Positions 1 to 9,909 are shown, numbered from the stretch's first letter. The stretch is 64,000 bases of DNA from an uncultured Lachnospiraceae bacterium (GCA_902780405.1 CACZFI010000005.1:104626-168625); one strand, 5' to 3'. Program-made: numbers and translations. The notes: generated from the letters alone by a model not told the origin.

Positions 1-879
1 ATGAAGGAAGCGAACAAGAAGAAGGAAGAGAAGATCAAGGAGCTGCAGGAGTTCATCCAGAGATTCTCGGCGAACGCATCCAAGTCCAAGCAGGCGACAT
101 CCAGAAAGCGTGCGTTGGAGAAGATCGAGCTTGACGAGATCAAGCCTTCCAGCAGAAAGTATCCGTACATTGACTTCCGTCCGAAGAGAGAGATCGGCAA
201 CGAGGTCCTTACGGTATCCCATATTTCAAAGACCATCGACGGAGAGAAGGTACTCGATGATATCTCCTTCACCGTCGGAAGAGAGGACAAGATCGCGTTT
301 GTCGGACCGAATACCATCGCTACGACAACTCTGTTCCAGATCCTTGCCGGCGAACTTGAGCCGGATGAGGGCGAGTACAAGTGGGGCGTGACCACAACGC
401 AGGGATACTTCCCGAAGGATAACACCAAGGAATTCGACAACGACCTGATCATCGCGGACTGGCTGGCACAGTATTCCGATGACAAGGATACCACCTATGT
501 GCGCGGTTTCCTCGGACGTATGCTCTTTGCCGGTGATGACGGCGTGAAGAAGGTGAAGGTGCTCTCCGGTGGTGAGAAGGTGCGCTGCCTTCTTTCCAAG
601 ATGATGATCATGGGCGCCAATGTCCTGATCCTCGATGAGCCCACCAACCATCTGGACATGGAGTCCATCACCGCTTTAAACAACGGTTTGATCAAGTTCG
701 GCGGTGTCTGCCTCTTCGCCTGTCAGGACCATCAGTTCGTACAGACGACGGCCAACCGCATTATGGAACTTACCAATACAGGTCTGATCGATAAGCAGAC
801 CACCTACGACGAGTATCTTGCAAGCGATGAGATGGCGAGAAAGCGTCAGATCATGAATATGCCTGCAAGCGACGATTGA
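1..879 (+). CDS. ABC-F family ATPase, C-terminal part (cut by window edge)
   Basis: This is the linker and second ATPase domain of an ABC-F protein, a cytoplasmic class that acts on ribosomes and has no membrane domain. The first 60 residues are the charged coiled linker, so the ATG at base 1 is probably internal and the gene starts left of the window. The signature LSGGEKVRC (about residue 187) and Walker B VLILDEPTNHLD (about residue 210) are intact. The Walker A is odd: it reads GPNTIATTTL (about residues 101-110), with Thr where the nucleotide-binding Lys is expected, and the switch region reads CQDHQF instead of the usual SHDRxF. This domain may bind ATP poorly. The trpS start follows 19 bp downstream, so the two may be co-transcribed. 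Family assignment is firm; the cellular role is unknown. Confidence 0.9.
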   Translation: MKEANKKKEEKIKELQEFIQRFSANASKSKQATSRKRALEKIELDEIKPSSRKYPYIDFRPKREIGNEVLTVSHISKTIDGEKVLDDISFTVGREDKIAFVGPNTIATTTLFQILAGELEPDEGEYKWGVTTTQGYFPKDNTKEFDNDLIIADWLAQYSDDKDTTYVRGFLGRMLFAGDDGVKKVKVLSGGEKVRCLLSKMMIMGANVLILDEPTNHLDMESITALNNGLIKFGGVCLFACQDHQFVQTTANRIMELTNTGLIDKQTTYDEYLASDEMARKRQIMNMPASDD

Positions 880-898
880 GAACGAAAGGACGACTGAG

Positions 899-1909
899 AT
901 GATAGACGGCAAGAAGACCATGCTCTCCGGTATGCAGTCCACAGGTATGATCACCCTTGGAAATTACCTCGGAGCACTGAAGAATTGGGTCAATCTCGCA
1001 GATGAAGAGGATATCAAGTGTTTCTACGGGATTATGGACCTGCACTCCATCACGGTAAGACAGGATCCGACGGAGTTGAAAAAGAATGCGAGAAGACTGA
1101 TGCTTCTCTATATTGCGGCAGGACTTGATCCGGAGAAGAATTGCCTCTTCTTCCAGTCTCATGTACCGGCGCATCCCCAGCTTGCTTGGATCTTAAACTG
1201 CTTCACCTACATGGGCGAGATGAACCGTATGACGCAGTTTAAGGATAAATCGGCGAAACATGCGGACAACATCAACACGGGCCTTTTCACATACCCTGTA
1301 TTGATGGCGGCAGATATCCTGCTCTATCAGGCAGACCTTGTACCGGTAGGCAAGGATCAGATGCAGCACCTTGAGATCACGAGAGACATCGCAACCAGAT
1401 TCAACGGAATCTACGGCGACGTCTTCACGATTCCCGATGCCTATATCGGAAAGAGCGGCGCGAGAGTCATGAGCCTTCAGGATCCGGAGAAGAAGATGAG
1501 CAAGTCGGACGAGAATCCGAACGCCAGCATCTTCCTTCTTGACGATAAAGACACCATCATGCGCAAATTCAAGCGCGCGGTGACGGACTCCGAGGGTATG
1601 ATCGCCTACAGAGACGAGCAGCCGGGCGTCAGAAACCTGATCGATATCTATAACGCGGTGACGGGACATACCGTGGAAGAGACCTTGAAGGAGTTCGAGG
1701 GACAGGGCTACGGCACCTTGAAAGAGGCTGTCGGAGAAGCGGTGGCTACCGAACTTGCGCCTCTCCAGGCACGCTATGCCGAGCTTGAGAAGGATAAAGA
1801 GTTCGTAAACCGTGTTATGAAGGAGAATGCCGAGCAGGCATCCTACTACGCGAATAAAACCTTACGCAAGGTTATGAAGAAAGTCGGCTTCATCGAGATG
1901 CCGCGCTAA
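899..1909 (+). CDS. trpS: tryptophanyl-tRNA synthetase
   Basis: Class I aminoacyl-tRNA synthetase that charges tRNA-Trp in the cytoplasm. The 336-residue length is normal for bacterial TrpRS. The HIGH-equivalent TGMITLGNYLGA lies near residue 15 and the KMSKS loop is EKKMSKSDEN near residue 199. The tryptophan and ATP pocket sequence MAADILLYQADLVPVGKDQ is typical. The ATG is preceded by GAAAGGA at 8 bp spacing. It follows the ABC-F gene closely and ends before a strong convergent terminator. No T-box or trp leader is visible upstream, because the upstream gene leaves only 19 bp. Confidence 0.97.
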   Translation: MIDGKKTMLSGMQSTGMITLGNYLGALKNWVNLADEEDIKCFYGIMDLHSITVRQDPTELKKNARRLMLLYIAAGLDPEKNCLFFQSHVPAHPQLAWILNCFTYMGEMNRMTQFKDKSAKHADNINTGLFTYPVLMAADILLYQADLVPVGKDQMQHLEITRDIATRFNGIYGDVFTIPDAYIGKSGARVMSLQDPEKKMSKSDENPNASIFLLDDKDTIMRKFKRAVTDSEGMIAYRDEQPGVRNLIDIYNAVTGHTVEETLKEFEGQGYGTLKEAVGEAVATELAPLQARYAELEKDKEFVNRVMKENAEQASYYANKTLRKVMKKVGFIEMPR

Positions 1910-1958
1910 GAATCGCATATGCTTTACGCCACGAGAGCCGCTGCCAAAACGAATCTCA

Positions 1959-2138
1959 GCATGCAGACATCCGAGGTTTGTTGCAGGGACAACCACGGGT
2001 CTCGGCACTTAAAAAGCAGTTATGGGAGTCAGACCCCCTTCGGGAGTCTGACCCCATAGCTGCTTTTTTTAGTACCGCTAGGGGGACCCGTGCTTAGCGA
2101 GAGCGTGTCCTCGCAACAAGCCTGCGGTGTCTGTATGC
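1959..2138. repeat. Imperfect ~180 bp fold-back (inverted repeat) element
   Basis: The region between trpS and porB is nearly self-complementary. The left arm (about 1959-1992: gcatgcagaca, then ttgttgc) pairs with the right arm (about 2104-2138), whose reverse complement reads gcatacagaca and ttgttgc. Nested inside are CACGGGTC (1994-2001) with GACCCGTG (2085-2092) and a central terminator hairpin. It has no coding capacity. It could be a MITE-like or REP-like insertion that now serves as bidirectional terminator. The arms were aligned by eye and have several mismatches. Confidence 0.5.
2011..2070. terminator. Bidirectional intrinsic terminator between trpS and porB
   Basis: AAAAAGCAG-T-TATGGG pairs with CCCATA-G-CTGCTTTTT, giving a long stem flanked by an A-run on one side and a T-run on the other, so it can stop both convergent transcripts. 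The inner part (2026-2055) is itself built of GTCAGAC and GTCTGAC half-sites. Confidence 0.8.
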
Positions 2139-2151
2139 GTCCGGGTGGTCG

Positions 2152-3084
2152 TTACCTCGAGCATCTGAAGAGAAGCTCTTCGTATCTGCGATCGACCTCT
2201 GCCTGATACTCTGCAATGAGGTGCTCGTTCTCGGGCTTGAAGAGATGCTTGAATCTGCCCTGTGTGCGAAGGAAGTCCTCGATGGGAAGCTTCTTCTTCG
2301 GCTCATAGGTGAGGATCCACTTGCCTTCTACTACCTCGAAGAGAGGCCAGTAGCAGGTCTCCACAGCCATTTTGCAGATGCTCATGATATCGGATGCGTC
2401 ATATCTCCAGCCTCTCGGACAGGGAGTCATGACATTTAAGAAGGCTGCGCCGGGTGTGTAGATGGCTTTCTCTGCCTTCTCATAAAGGTCCTTCATGGTG
2501 CCGATCAGTGTGGTCTGTGCAACGTAAGGGATATCGTGATCCGCAATGATCTGTGCGAGGTCCTTGCGGTTCTGCATTTTACCGTTGGACTGCTTTCCGA
2601 CGGGGGTTGTGGTGGTGTCCGCATACATGGGAGTTGCGGATGAACGCTGGATACCGGTGTTCATGTATGCACCGTTATCGTAGCAGACATAGACCAAGTC
2701 GTGGTTACGCTCCATAGCGCCCGAAAGGGACTGGAAGCCGATGTCGTAGGTACCGCCGTCACCGCCGAAGGTGATGAACTTGTAATTCTCGGAAATCTTG
2801 CCTTTTTTCTTCAGTGCATGATATGCGGTTTCAATACCTGAGAGTGTAGCGCCTGCGTTCTCGAAGGCGTTGTGCATGTAGCTGTCTTCCCAGGCGGTGA
2901 AAGGATACATGAAGGTGGATACCTCCATACAGCCTGTGGCATTGCCGATGACCGCCTTGTCCTCCGGCTTTAACGCACGGAGAACCATACGTGCTGCGAT
3001 GGTACCGCCGCAGCCTGCACACATTCTATGACCGGGAGCGAGACGCTCCGGCTTGCTCATAACTTGTTTAAAATTATATGCCAT
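2152..3084 (-). CDS. porB: pyruvate:ferredoxin oxidoreductase, beta subunit
   Basis: This is the thiamine-diphosphate subunit of the four-part 2-oxoacid:ferredoxin oxidoreductase, which turns pyruvate and CoA into acetyl-CoA and CO2 with reduction of ferredoxin. The 310-residue product carries CAGCGGTIAARMVL near residue 22, the TPP motif GDGGTYDIGFQSL near residue 108, the metal-binding YDNGAYMNTGIQRS near 136, and PCPRGW near 223. It is the last gene of the minus-strand porC-porD-porA-porB operon, starting 12 bp after porA. The closest substrate is inferred as pyruvate from overall similarity to PorB; a 2-ketoisovalerate or 2-oxoglutarate enzyme is less likely but not excluded. Confidence 0.9.
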   Translation of the reverse strand: MAYNFKQVMSKPERLAPGHRMCAGCGGTIAARMVLRALKPEDKAVIGNATGCMEVSTFMYPFTAWEDSYMHNAFENAGATLSGIETAYHALKKKGKISENYKFITFGGDGGTYDIGFQSLSGAMERNHDLVYVCYDNGAYMNTGIQRSSATPMYADTTTTPVGKQSNGKMQNRKDLAQIIADHDIPYVAQTTLIGTMKDLYEKAEKAIYTPGAAFLNVMTPCPRGWRYDASDIMSICKMAVETCYWPLFEVVEGKWILTYEPKKKLPIEDFLRTQGRFKHLFKPENEHLIAEYQAEVDRRYEELLFRCSR

Positions 3085-3096
3085 GGTCGAATCTCC

Positions 3097-4278
3097 TTAC
3101 TTTCTTAAGCCGATGTATTTGAACTGTTCAAGCTTCTTGCCGTTCTCTGTCATGTCGATGAGGTTTCTGTAAACCTTCTCGGCATCTCCGACGGTGTAAT
3201 CGCGTCCGCCGAGGCCGTAGAAGTAGTTCACTGCCTTTGCGGATACGCCCGCATCCATCAAAGCGGCCTTAAGCTCGGATCCTACGGGACCGCCCTGGCC
3301 TGAGAAACTCTCGGCTCTGTCTAAGATTGCGACTGCCTTCACCTTGGAAAGTGCGGCTGCAAGCTCTTCGCCGGGGAAGGGACGGAAGACTCTGATCTTG
3401 ATCATGCCGGCCTTGATGCCCTCTGCACGAAGCGCATCAACAGCATCCTTGGTGGTTCCGGCTGCGGAGCCCATGATCACGATGGCATACTCTGCATCGT
3501 CCATTTTGTATTCTTCGAAGAGTCCGTACTTTCTTCCGGAAATCTTTTCAAATTCCTTCGCTACTTCAAGGATGACCTTCTTCGCATTCTTCATGGCGAT
3601 GCGCTGGTTCATCTTGGTCTCCATATAGAAAGGAGAGTTGGCGTAAGGTCCGATCGCCATCGGCATATCCGCATTCAGGAGATAATTCTCGGGATTGTAG
3701 GTACCGACGAAATTCTTGACCTTCTCGTCTTCGATCAGTTCGATGTTCATCACAGCATGGCTGGTGATGAAACCGTCCTGACATACCATCATCGGGAGAC
3801 GTACATCCGGATGCTCCGCAATGAGGAAGGACTGAATGTAGTTATCGTAAGCCTCCTGGTTGGTCTCAGCGTAAATCTGCAGCCAGCCCGAATCTCTTGC
3901 GCCCATACTGTCGGAGTGGTCGCAGTTGATGTTGATGGGGCCGGTCAGTGCGCGGTTCACGACTGCCATGACAACGGGGAGTCTGTCGGAAGCAGCTACG
4001 TAGAGCACTTCCCACATGAAGGCAAGACCGCAGGAGGAGGTTGCCGTGATGGCTCTTGCTCCCGCCGCACAGGCGCCCATGGTAGCACTCATGGAGCTGT
4101 GCTCGGATTCTACGGGGATGAACTCCGTATCAATCTCGCCGTTTGCGATAAATGTGGAAACCATCTGAGGGATTTCCGTGGAAGGCGTGATGGGAAATGC
4201 AGCCATCACGTCGGGATTGACTTGTTTGATTGCGTGGGCAACTGCTTCGTTACCTGACATTCTTTCGCGGATACCCAT
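3097..4278 (-). CDS. porA: pyruvate:ferredoxin oxidoreductase, alpha subunit
   Basis: Alpha subunit of the same oxidoreductase (393 aa), providing the pyrimidine-binding domain (AFPITPSTEIPQ near residue 29) and the C-terminal domain II (GSAAGTTKDAV near 265). The sequence MSGNEAVAHAIKQVNPDV at the start is characteristic of PorA. The ATG is one base from the porD stop, a tightly coupled arrangement. With separate alpha, beta, gamma and delta genes this is the four-subunit form, rather than the single-chain PFOR that many clostridia carry. Confidence 0.9.
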   Translation of the reverse strand: MGIRERMSGNEAVAHAIKQVNPDVMAAFPITPSTEIPQMVSTFIANGEIDTEFIPVESEHSSMSATMGACAAGARAITATSSCGLAFMWEVLYVAASDRLPVVMAVVNRALTGPININCDHSDSMGARDSGWLQIYAETNQEAYDNYIQSFLIAEHPDVRLPMMVCQDGFITSHAVMNIELIEDEKVKNFVGTYNPENYLLNADMPMAIGPYANSPFYMETKMNQRIAMKNAKKVILEVAKEFEKISGRKYGLFEEYKMDDAEYAIVIMGSAAGTTKDAVDALRAEGIKAGMIKIRVFRPFPGEELAAALSKVKAVAILDRAESFSGQGGPVGSELKAALMDAGVSAKAVNYFYGLGGRDYTVGDAEKVYRNLIDMTENGKKLEQFKYIGLRK

Positions 4279-4279
4279 A

Positions 4280-4591
4280 TCAGATGCCCTCCTTCATAGT
4301 GATCGCACCGAAACTGCATACCTTGGCACAGATGCCGCAGCCCTTGCAGTGGTCATAATCAAAATCTTCGCGCTTGCCGTCCTTCACGGGGATACAGCTG
4401 TCGGGGCAGCAGGGTGTGCAAAGCAGGCAGTGGGTACATTTGTCCCAATCGATCACAGGGGTCTCGGTTCTCCACTCACCGGTGTTGAATTTCTTGGCAC
4501 CGCCGCCACCGTAAATCTGGTTGCCGGGGGTGATATCGTAATAAGGGCTTTTTTCGTTGATCTCAAGTACGTCTGTAGGCTGGGACATCAC
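4280..4591 (-). CDS. porD: pyruvate:ferredoxin oxidoreductase, delta (ferredoxin-like) subunit
   Basis: A 103-residue iron-sulfur subunit with two 4Fe-4S motifs: CTHCLLCTPCCP (near residue 52) and CKGCGICAKVC (near 82). It passes electrons from the TPP centre to external ferredoxin. The ATG overlaps the porC stop by 4 bp (ATGA), indicating translational coupling. The N-terminal part contains the GGGGAKKFNTGEWRTETPV stretch seen in PorD-type subunits. Confidence 0.9.
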   Translation of the reverse strand: MMSQPTDVLEINEKSPYYDITPGNQIYGGGGAKKFNTGEWRTETPVIDWDKCTHCLLCTPCCPDSCIPVKDGKREDFDYDHCKGCGICAKVCSFGAITMKEGI

Positions 4592-5160
4592 TGCACCTCC
4601 TCAAATGCCATGGTCAGAGCGCGCATGTTGCCCTCGATGACCTCGGGTTTTTTCGCAAATTTGTGTCGGTAGGAGGCTTCCATCTCTGCGAGGAATACAT
4701 CCTTTTCCATAACGCCGGTCACCTTGACGACTGCGGCGAGCATCGGAGAGTTGGGGAAGTACTTGCCCAATGTCTCCATGGAGATACGTCTTGCATCAAT
4801 GGTGTAGACGCGTCCCTTGTATCCTTTGAGGAGGGGAATGATCTTCTCTTTCGGCTCTGCAGTGTTAATGATAATGGCACCGTCTTCGGAAAGCCCGGAG
4901 GTTACATCCACACTGTGGAGGAGTGTCTCGTCAACAACGACGACAAACTCCGGCTCGTATATATTGGAATGTACGCGAATCTCGTCGGAACTTAAGCGGT
5001 TATAAGCGGTGATGGGCGCACCCATACGCTCGGGGCCGTATTCCGGGAATCCCTGCACATACATACCGGTATTGAACGCTACATCGGCGAGCAGGAGCGC
5101 TGCGGTTTTGGCACCCTGTCCACCTCGTCCGTGCCAGCGGATTTCGATGTTCTTTTTCAT
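4588..5160 (-). CDS. porC: pyruvate:ferredoxin oxidoreductase, gamma subunit
   Basis: This 190-residue gamma subunit opens the operon. The N-terminal IRWHGRGGQGAKTAALLLA and the following GFPEYGPERMGAPITAYNR are the hallmark motifs of the PorC/KorC family, which contacts CoA. The ATG sits behind GGAAAGGA at a usual distance. A promoter facing left is visible 48 bp upstream. Gene order C-D-A-B with overlaps or near contact suggests one four-gene transcript. Confidence 0.92.
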   Translation of the reverse strand: MKKNIEIRWHGRGGQGAKTAALLLADVAFNTGMYVQGFPEYGPERMGAPITAYNRLSSDEIRVHSNIYEPEFVVVVDETLLHSVDVTSGLSEDGAIIINTAEPKEKIIPLLKGYKGRVYTIDARRISMETLGKYFPNSPMLAAVVKVTGVMEKDVFLAEMEASYRHKFAKKPEVIEGNMRALTMAFEEVQ

Positions 5161-5207
5161 GATGTTATCGTGTCCTTTCCCTTCTATATAAGTGACTCAG
5201 CCTAAAC

Positions 5208-5236
5208 ATTATACCATTGAGGCTTAAAAAGTAAAG
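5208..5236 (-). promoter_or_regulatory. Promoter of the por operon
   Basis: Reading the minus strand, CTTTAC (-35, weak) is followed after 17 bp by a perfect TATAAT (bases 5213 down to 5208). It stands back to back with the promoter of the divergent 5314 gene, with only 6 bp between their -35 boxes. Confidence 0.6.
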
Positions 5237-5242
5237 AGTTTC

Positions 5243-5271
5243 TTGAACAATTTAGCTGTAGTTGTTATAAT
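5243..5271 (+). promoter_or_regulatory. Promoter for the 5314 gene and those after it
   Basis: TTGAAC (5243-5248), a 17 bp spacer and TATAAT (5266-5271) form a near-consensus sigma-A promoter, 42 bp upstream of the start codon. Confidence 0.8.
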
Positions 5272-5313
5272 GAACAGGTTGAGTTTTAGGACCAATGAGA
5301 CAGGAGAACTACC

Positions 5314-6117
5314 ATGAAGAAGAAAAAAGACAAGAAGGAATCCGCACCCCAGTCTTCCTGGGACGTGCTGGAGGAACTTGATAAGGAAGAACGTGAGGCC
5401 GAACTGTCGGATGATTATGACGACGATGAGGCGGACGAGGTTTCCGAAGATGACGAAGCCGATGAAGCCGACGAAACCGATGAGGCTGATGAGGCGTCTG
5501 AAGGCGATACGGTTTCTGACGATGAGGCAGATGAGGATGCTGCCGAAGCTTTAGATGCATCGGATGAGGCTGAAGAAACCGACGCGGACCGTGAACCTAC
5601 GGAGATTTTGACCACAGAATCCAAGCCGAAGGTATTTAAGCCGGAGATTGACCTCTCCGAGAAAAAGCCTGAGGAAGAGGATAGTGATGAAGAGAAGAAG
5701 AACGGTGACAAGGCATCGGTCGGCAAGAAGATCTTCGGTATCTTCACCATTCTTTTGATGCTCGGTGCATTTGCCTTGGCGGGACTGGCGTTTTACTTCC
5801 TGCAGTATGCACCTTCCTATGTGAAGAATACCAACGGCGACGCGCTGGTATATCCCGAACTTGCGTCGACATCGGATGCAAAAAGCGTAACACGTCTTAC
5901 CATTGTGGCAAGCGTCACGGATGCGACCTTCGTGCCCGAGATCAAGAAAGCCACGGAATTTGACGCCGTTACGGAGGAGACCACGGAAGCGCCCGCACCT
6001 TCGGTGGAAGTTGCACCGGAAGACGATTCCTCCGACAACGAGACTTACGAAGATGATACAACTTACGACGATTCCTCGGATGATTCCGAAGACGAGACTT
6101 ACGAGGAGGAGGAGTAG
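5314..6117 (+). CDS. Acidic single-pass membrane protein, unknown function
   Basis: I do not recognise this 267-residue protein. Residues 1-140 are mainly Asp and Glu, including runs such as EADEADETDEADEA. A single membrane span (IFGIFTILLMLGAFALAGLAF) lies at about residues 146-166, and the remainder, about 100 residues, is Thr/Glu/Asp-rich and probably outside the cell. The predicted topology is an acidic cytoplasmic tail, one span and a flexible outer part. The start has AGGAGA 8 bp upstream. The next gene begins 2 bp after its stop and also encodes a single-span protein, so the two probably work together. The low-complexity composition makes homology-based naming unsafe. Confidence 0.7.
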   Translation: MKKKKDKKESAPQSSWDVLEELDKEEREAELSDDYDDDEADEVSEDDEADEADETDEADEASEGDTVSDDEADEDAAEALDASDEAEETDADREPTEILTTESKPKVFKPEIDLSEKKPEEEDSDEEKKNGDKASVGKKIFGIFTILLMLGAFALAGLAFYFLQYAPSYVKNTNGDALVYPELASTSDAKSVTRLTIVASVTDATFVPEIKKATEFDAVTEETTEAPAPSVEVAPEDDSSDNETYEDDTTYDDSSDDSEDETYEEEE

Positions 6118-6119
6118 AC

Positions 6120-7598
6120 ATGAAAAAGAGATGGAATGCACTGATCATTACCTGTTTGATCTTATTTGTTCTGACCCTTGCGGCAACGGTGATCTTCTTT
6201 CTGCCCGCATACAGAGTGAACAGGGTCTACACCATGATCGATCGCGGTCGTTATGATGTTGTGGAGAAGGAGTTCCCGAAACTCTCCAATTCCGGCAAGG
6301 ATCAGGTCGTGAAGAACTTAGACGCCCATGCGGCGGACCTGGCCGAGAAGTATATCACCGGCGAGAGGGATTTCCTTCATACGGCAGCCTCCTTCGATGC
6401 CATCGGTGTGATCGACACCACCGGCACGATCCAGGCAAAATACATGGACAAGATCAACCGAAACGAATACAAGAAGGCCTTCTACGGCCTGATCGATACC
6501 AACAGCTTTGACACGGTTCAGTATGCCGAGGCGAGAGAGGCGATGGAAACCGTTCAGCCGAGACTCGACAACAATACCCGTGAGAGCATCATGGTGGAGA
6601 TCTTAAACGATGCCTATGCGAAGTATCTTGACGGCACGGTAAGCGAGGATTACATTTCCAATGTGACTTCCACGGTTATGGGCAGAGCTTTCTATGAGGC
6701 GCACGATTACGCGCTTCTTGTGATGAACAATGTCACCGCAGTGAAGACCTACCGCGCGCTTTACGAGGAGGCCGATGCGGCATACGCAAGCAGCAATTAC
6801 TTCCAGACCATCAACATCTGCGATACCGTGCAGGTGGATCCACTTGATACGACGTATCAGGAGCAGTTTGCCGCACTTCGTGCTCGTGCGTACGAAGAGG
6901 GCAAGACCTATTACGGAGATCTCTTGAAAGAGTACATCCGACTGGATGATAAGGTGAACGCCAACCGACTGCTCGGTGAGATCGAGCGTTTCTATCAGGG
7001 AGATTTCGATGTGGCATCCGCCAAGGCGGATCTGGCTTCGCCCTGGCAGAAGGCTTATATCAAGCTTGCGGGCGAGACCGACAAGGCGTTGAAGGAAGCT
7101 TTAAAGGACGAGGACGGCAATCCCACCATGGAGGACAGCGTCTACAAGAAGCTGGCTCCGGATTCCTTCATGCTCTATGACATCGACAAGGATAAGACGC
7201 CTGAGTTTATCGCATTTAACAGCAAGCAGGTGTCCAAGGATATGACACCCTGCTTCATCTTCCGCGCCGACAAAGAAAACTATGTCTATGTGGGATTTGT
7301 CAACATCGTGAACTTCTGCACGGATGAGTATGTGATCTCAATCCCCGAAGATTCCGACGGCAGCGCATCCGAAGAAGCAAGCCTGGTTGCGTACAGCAAG
7401 GACGGACTGTCTGTAGAGAAGACAGTCGTTAAAACATCCGACGGTTATACCGTTGACGGAGCATCAACCAACGATGTGGACTTTTTGTCCGCACAGAAAT
7501 CGATCACGGAACACTCCACCGGCAAGGGCGTAAAGCAGCAGAAGACAGCCCTGCTTACCGGAGCGGAGAACTTCGTGCTCTCTTATACAGAAGAATAA
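6120..7598 (+). CDS. Membrane-anchored extracellular protein, unknown function
   Basis: A 492-residue protein with an N-terminal uncleaved anchor ([20 protein letters not shown] at about residues 5-24), followed by a long soluble region presumed to be outside. The soluble part is mostly helical up to about residue 330 and has short repeats of hydrophobic helices that look TPR-like, then a beta-rich domain containing [18 protein letters not shown], which resembles Ca-binding or FG-GAP-like DxDxDxxxE motifs. It starts 2 bp after the acidic membrane protein, so they are co-transcribed. No catalytic motif is visible. No known family is assigned. Confidence 0.7.
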   Translation: MKKRWNALIITCLILFVLTLAATVIFFLPAYRVNRVYTMIDRGRYDVVEKEFPKLSNSGKDQVVKNLDAHAADLAEKYITGERDFLHTAASFDAIGVIDTTGTIQAKYMDKINRNEYKKAFYGLIDTNSFDTVQYAEAREAMETVQPRLDNNTRESIMVEILNDAYAKYLDGTVSEDYISNVTSTVMGRAFYEAHDYALLVMNNVTAVKTYRALYEEADAAYASSNYFQTINICDTVQVDPLDTTYQEQFAALRARAYEEGKTYYGDLLKEYIRLDDKVNANRLLGEIERFYQGDFDVASAKADLASPWQKAYIKLAGETDKALKEALKDEDGNPTMEDSVYKKLAPDSFMLYDIDKDKTPEFIAFNSKQVSKDMTPCFIFRADKENYVYVGFVNIVNFCTDEYVISIPEDSDGSASEEASLVAYSKDGLSVEKTVVKTSDGYTVDGASTNDVDFLSAQKSITEHSTGKGVKQQKTALLTGAENFVLSYTEE

Positions 7599-7614
7599 AA
7601 AAGGAGATACACAC

Positions 7615-9894
7615 ATGGAATTATTTGAAGGCGGAGCTTATCTGTTAAACGGAACGGAGCTTGTGAAAGACGGACCCGATGTGGCGCAGATCCTTGCGGG
7701 CAAGGGCCTTGCTGCGGATGCGGAGGAAGCAAGAAAGAACACCATCGCTTACGGTATTCTTTCCGCGCACAACACATCCGACAATATGGATGACTTAAAG
7801 ATCAAGTTTGACAAGCTTACTTCTCATGATATCACCTTTGTAGGCATCATTCAGACCGCACGTGCTTCGGGACTGACCGAGTTCCCGATCCCCTACGTAC
7901 TTACAAACTGCCACAACTCTCTTTGCGCAGTCGGCGGTACGATCAATGAAGACGACCATGTCTTCGGTCTTTCCTGCGCGAAGCGTTACGGCGGCATGTA
8001 TGTACCTCCTCATCAGGCAGTTATCCATCAGTTTGCAAGAGAGATGCTGGCTGAGTGCGGCGGCATGATCCTCGGCTCCGACAGCCATACCAGATACGGT
8101 GCTTTAGGTACCATGGCCATCGGCGAGGGCGGCGGAGAGCTTGCAAAGCAGCTCTTAAAGCGTACTTACGATGTGGCACGTCCCGGCGTGGTAGCGATCT
8201 ACCTCGAGGGCGAGGTGGCAAGGGGCGTAGGCCCTCAGGATGTGGCACTTGCCATCATCGGCGCAACCTTCGAGAAGGGTTATGTAAAGAATAAGGTGAT
8301 GGAGTTCGTGGGCCCCGGCGTATCCAAGCTGTCCGCGGATTTCAGAATCGGCATCGACGTTATGACCACAGAGACCACCTGCCTGTCCTCCATCTGGCAG
8401 ACAGATGATACCGTAAAGCAGTGGTACGAGACACACAATCGTCCCGCGGCATACAAGGAACTTGCTCCCGGTGCGGTAGCTTACTACGACGGCGTCGTAA
8501 AGATCGATCTTTCCAAGATCAAGCCTATGATCGCCATGCCGTTCCACCCGAGCAATGTCTACACCATCGAAGACCTTAAAGCGAACCTCTCCGACGTGCT
8601 TGCGGATGTAGAAAAACGCGCAAAGGTTTCTCTCGGCGGCAAGGTACCTTTCACACTTGCCGACAAGGTGAGAAACGGTAAATTCATGGTGGATCAGGGA
8701 ATCATCGCAGGCTGTGCCGGCGGCGGATTCGAGAACATCATGGCAGCAACCGACATCTTAAAGGGCAGAAACATCGGCTCCGATGAATTTACCCTTTCCG
8801 TATATCCCGCAAGTACGCCGATCTATGCGGAACTTGCAAAGAACGGCAGCATGGTTGAACTGATCAAGGCCGGTGCGGTTGTAAAGACTGCATTCTGCGG
8901 ACCTTGCTTCGGCGCGGGAGATACTCCGGCGAACAACGCATTTTCCATCAGACACTCGACCAGAAACTTCCCCAACAGAGAGGGTTCCAAGGTTCAGAAC
9001 GGACAGATTGCTTCCGTGGCACTGATGGATGCAAGATCCATCGCGGCAACGGCAGCAACCAAGGGCGAGCTTACCGCAGCCACCGAGATGGATACGGAGT
9101 TCGGCACCTACACCTACTTCTTCGACAGCTCCATCTACGAGAAGCGCGTATATGACGGCGTGGGCCGTCCGGATCCTTCCGTAGAGGTGAAGTTCGGACC
9201 GAATATCAAGGATTGGCCGTCCATGATCTCACTGACGGACAATGTACTCTTAAAGGTGGCCTCCGTGATCCACGATCCCGTAACCACCACCGATGAGCTG
9301 ATCCCTTCGGGTGAGACCTCATCCTACCGCTCCAATCCCCTCGGACTTGCGGAGTTTACCCTTTCCAGAAAGGATCCCGCTTATGTGGGACGCGCGAAGG
9401 CGGTACGTGATATCGAGGCGGTACGCGAGGGCGGCGAGTGCCTGTGCAAGGCAAGCGACGAGCTTTCCGGCATCATGAAGACCATCAAGGAGAAGTATCC
9501 CGATGTGAACCATGAGAACGTAAGCTTCGGAAGCACCATCTACGCCGTAAAGCCCGGCGACGGTTCCGCGAGAGAACAGGCTGCATCCTGCCAGAAGGTA
9601 CTCGGCGGATTCGCAAACATCGCGAAGGAGTACGCAACCAAGCGTTATCGTTCCAACCTGATCAACTGGGGTATGCTTCCCTTCGTGATCGGTGAGGATT
9701 ATGATTTTGATGTGGATGATTATGTATTCGTTCCCGGTATCGCCGATGCGATCCGTGAGAAGAAGGACGTGATCACCGCTTATGTCGTAAACAAAGACAT
9801 GCATGAATTAAAACTTACGCTCGGAGAACTTACGGATGACGAGCGTGACATCATCCTTGCAGGTTGCCTGATCAATTACTACAAGGAGAACTAA
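7615..9894 (+). CDS. Aconitase-family hydratase (YbhJ-like)
   Basis: A 759-residue member of the aconitase/homoaconitase superfamily. The substrate and cluster motifs are present: CHNSLC near residue 100, [20 protein letters not shown] near 157, CAGGGFENI near 366, and [18 protein letters not shown] near 427 with following [10 protein letters not shown]. The C-terminal swivel domain runs from about residue 600. The protein resembles the YbhJ branch rather than canonical AcnA, so its substrate is uncertain; citrate/isocitrate isomerisation is possible but no other citric-acid-cycle gene is nearby. It follows two unknown membrane proteins by 16 bp and has its own AAGGAG site. Confidence 0.8.
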   Translation: MELFEGGAYLLNGTELVKDGPDVAQILAGKGLAADAEEARKNTIAYGILSAHNTSDNMDDLKIKFDKLTSHDITFVGIIQTARASGLTEFPIPYVLTNCHNSLCAVGGTINEDDHVFGLSCAKRYGGMYVPPHQAVIHQFAREMLAECGGMILGSDSHTRYGALGTMAIGEGGGELAKQLLKRTYDVARPGVVAIYLEGEVARGVGPQDVALAIIGATFEKGYVKNKVMEFVGPGVSKLSADFRIGIDVMTTETTCLSSIWQTDDTVKQWYETHNRPAAYKELAPGAVAYYDGVVKIDLSKIKPMIAMPFHPSNVYTIEDLKANLSDVLADVEKRAKVSLGGKVPFTLADKVRNGKFMVDQGIIAGCAGGGFENIMAATDILKGRNIGSDEFTLSVYPASTPIYAELAKNGSMVELIKAGAVVKTAFCGPCFGAGDTPANNAFSIRHSTRNFPNREGSKVQNGQIASVALMDARSIAATAATKGELTAATEMDTEFGTYTYFFDSSIYEKRVYDGVGRPDPSVEVKFGPNIKDWPSMISLTDNVLLKVASVIHDPVTTTDELIPSGETSSYRSNPLGLAEFTLSRKDPAYVGRAKAVRDIEAVREGGECLCKASDELSGIMKTIKEKYPDVNHENVSFGSTIYAVKPGDGSAREQAASCQKVLGGFANIAKEYATKRYRSNLINWGMLPFVIGEDYDFDVDDYVFVPGIADAIREKKDVITAYVVNKDMHELKLTLGELTDDERDIILAGCLINYYKEN

Positions 9895-9909
9895 AAAAGG
9901 AGGGGTTAC

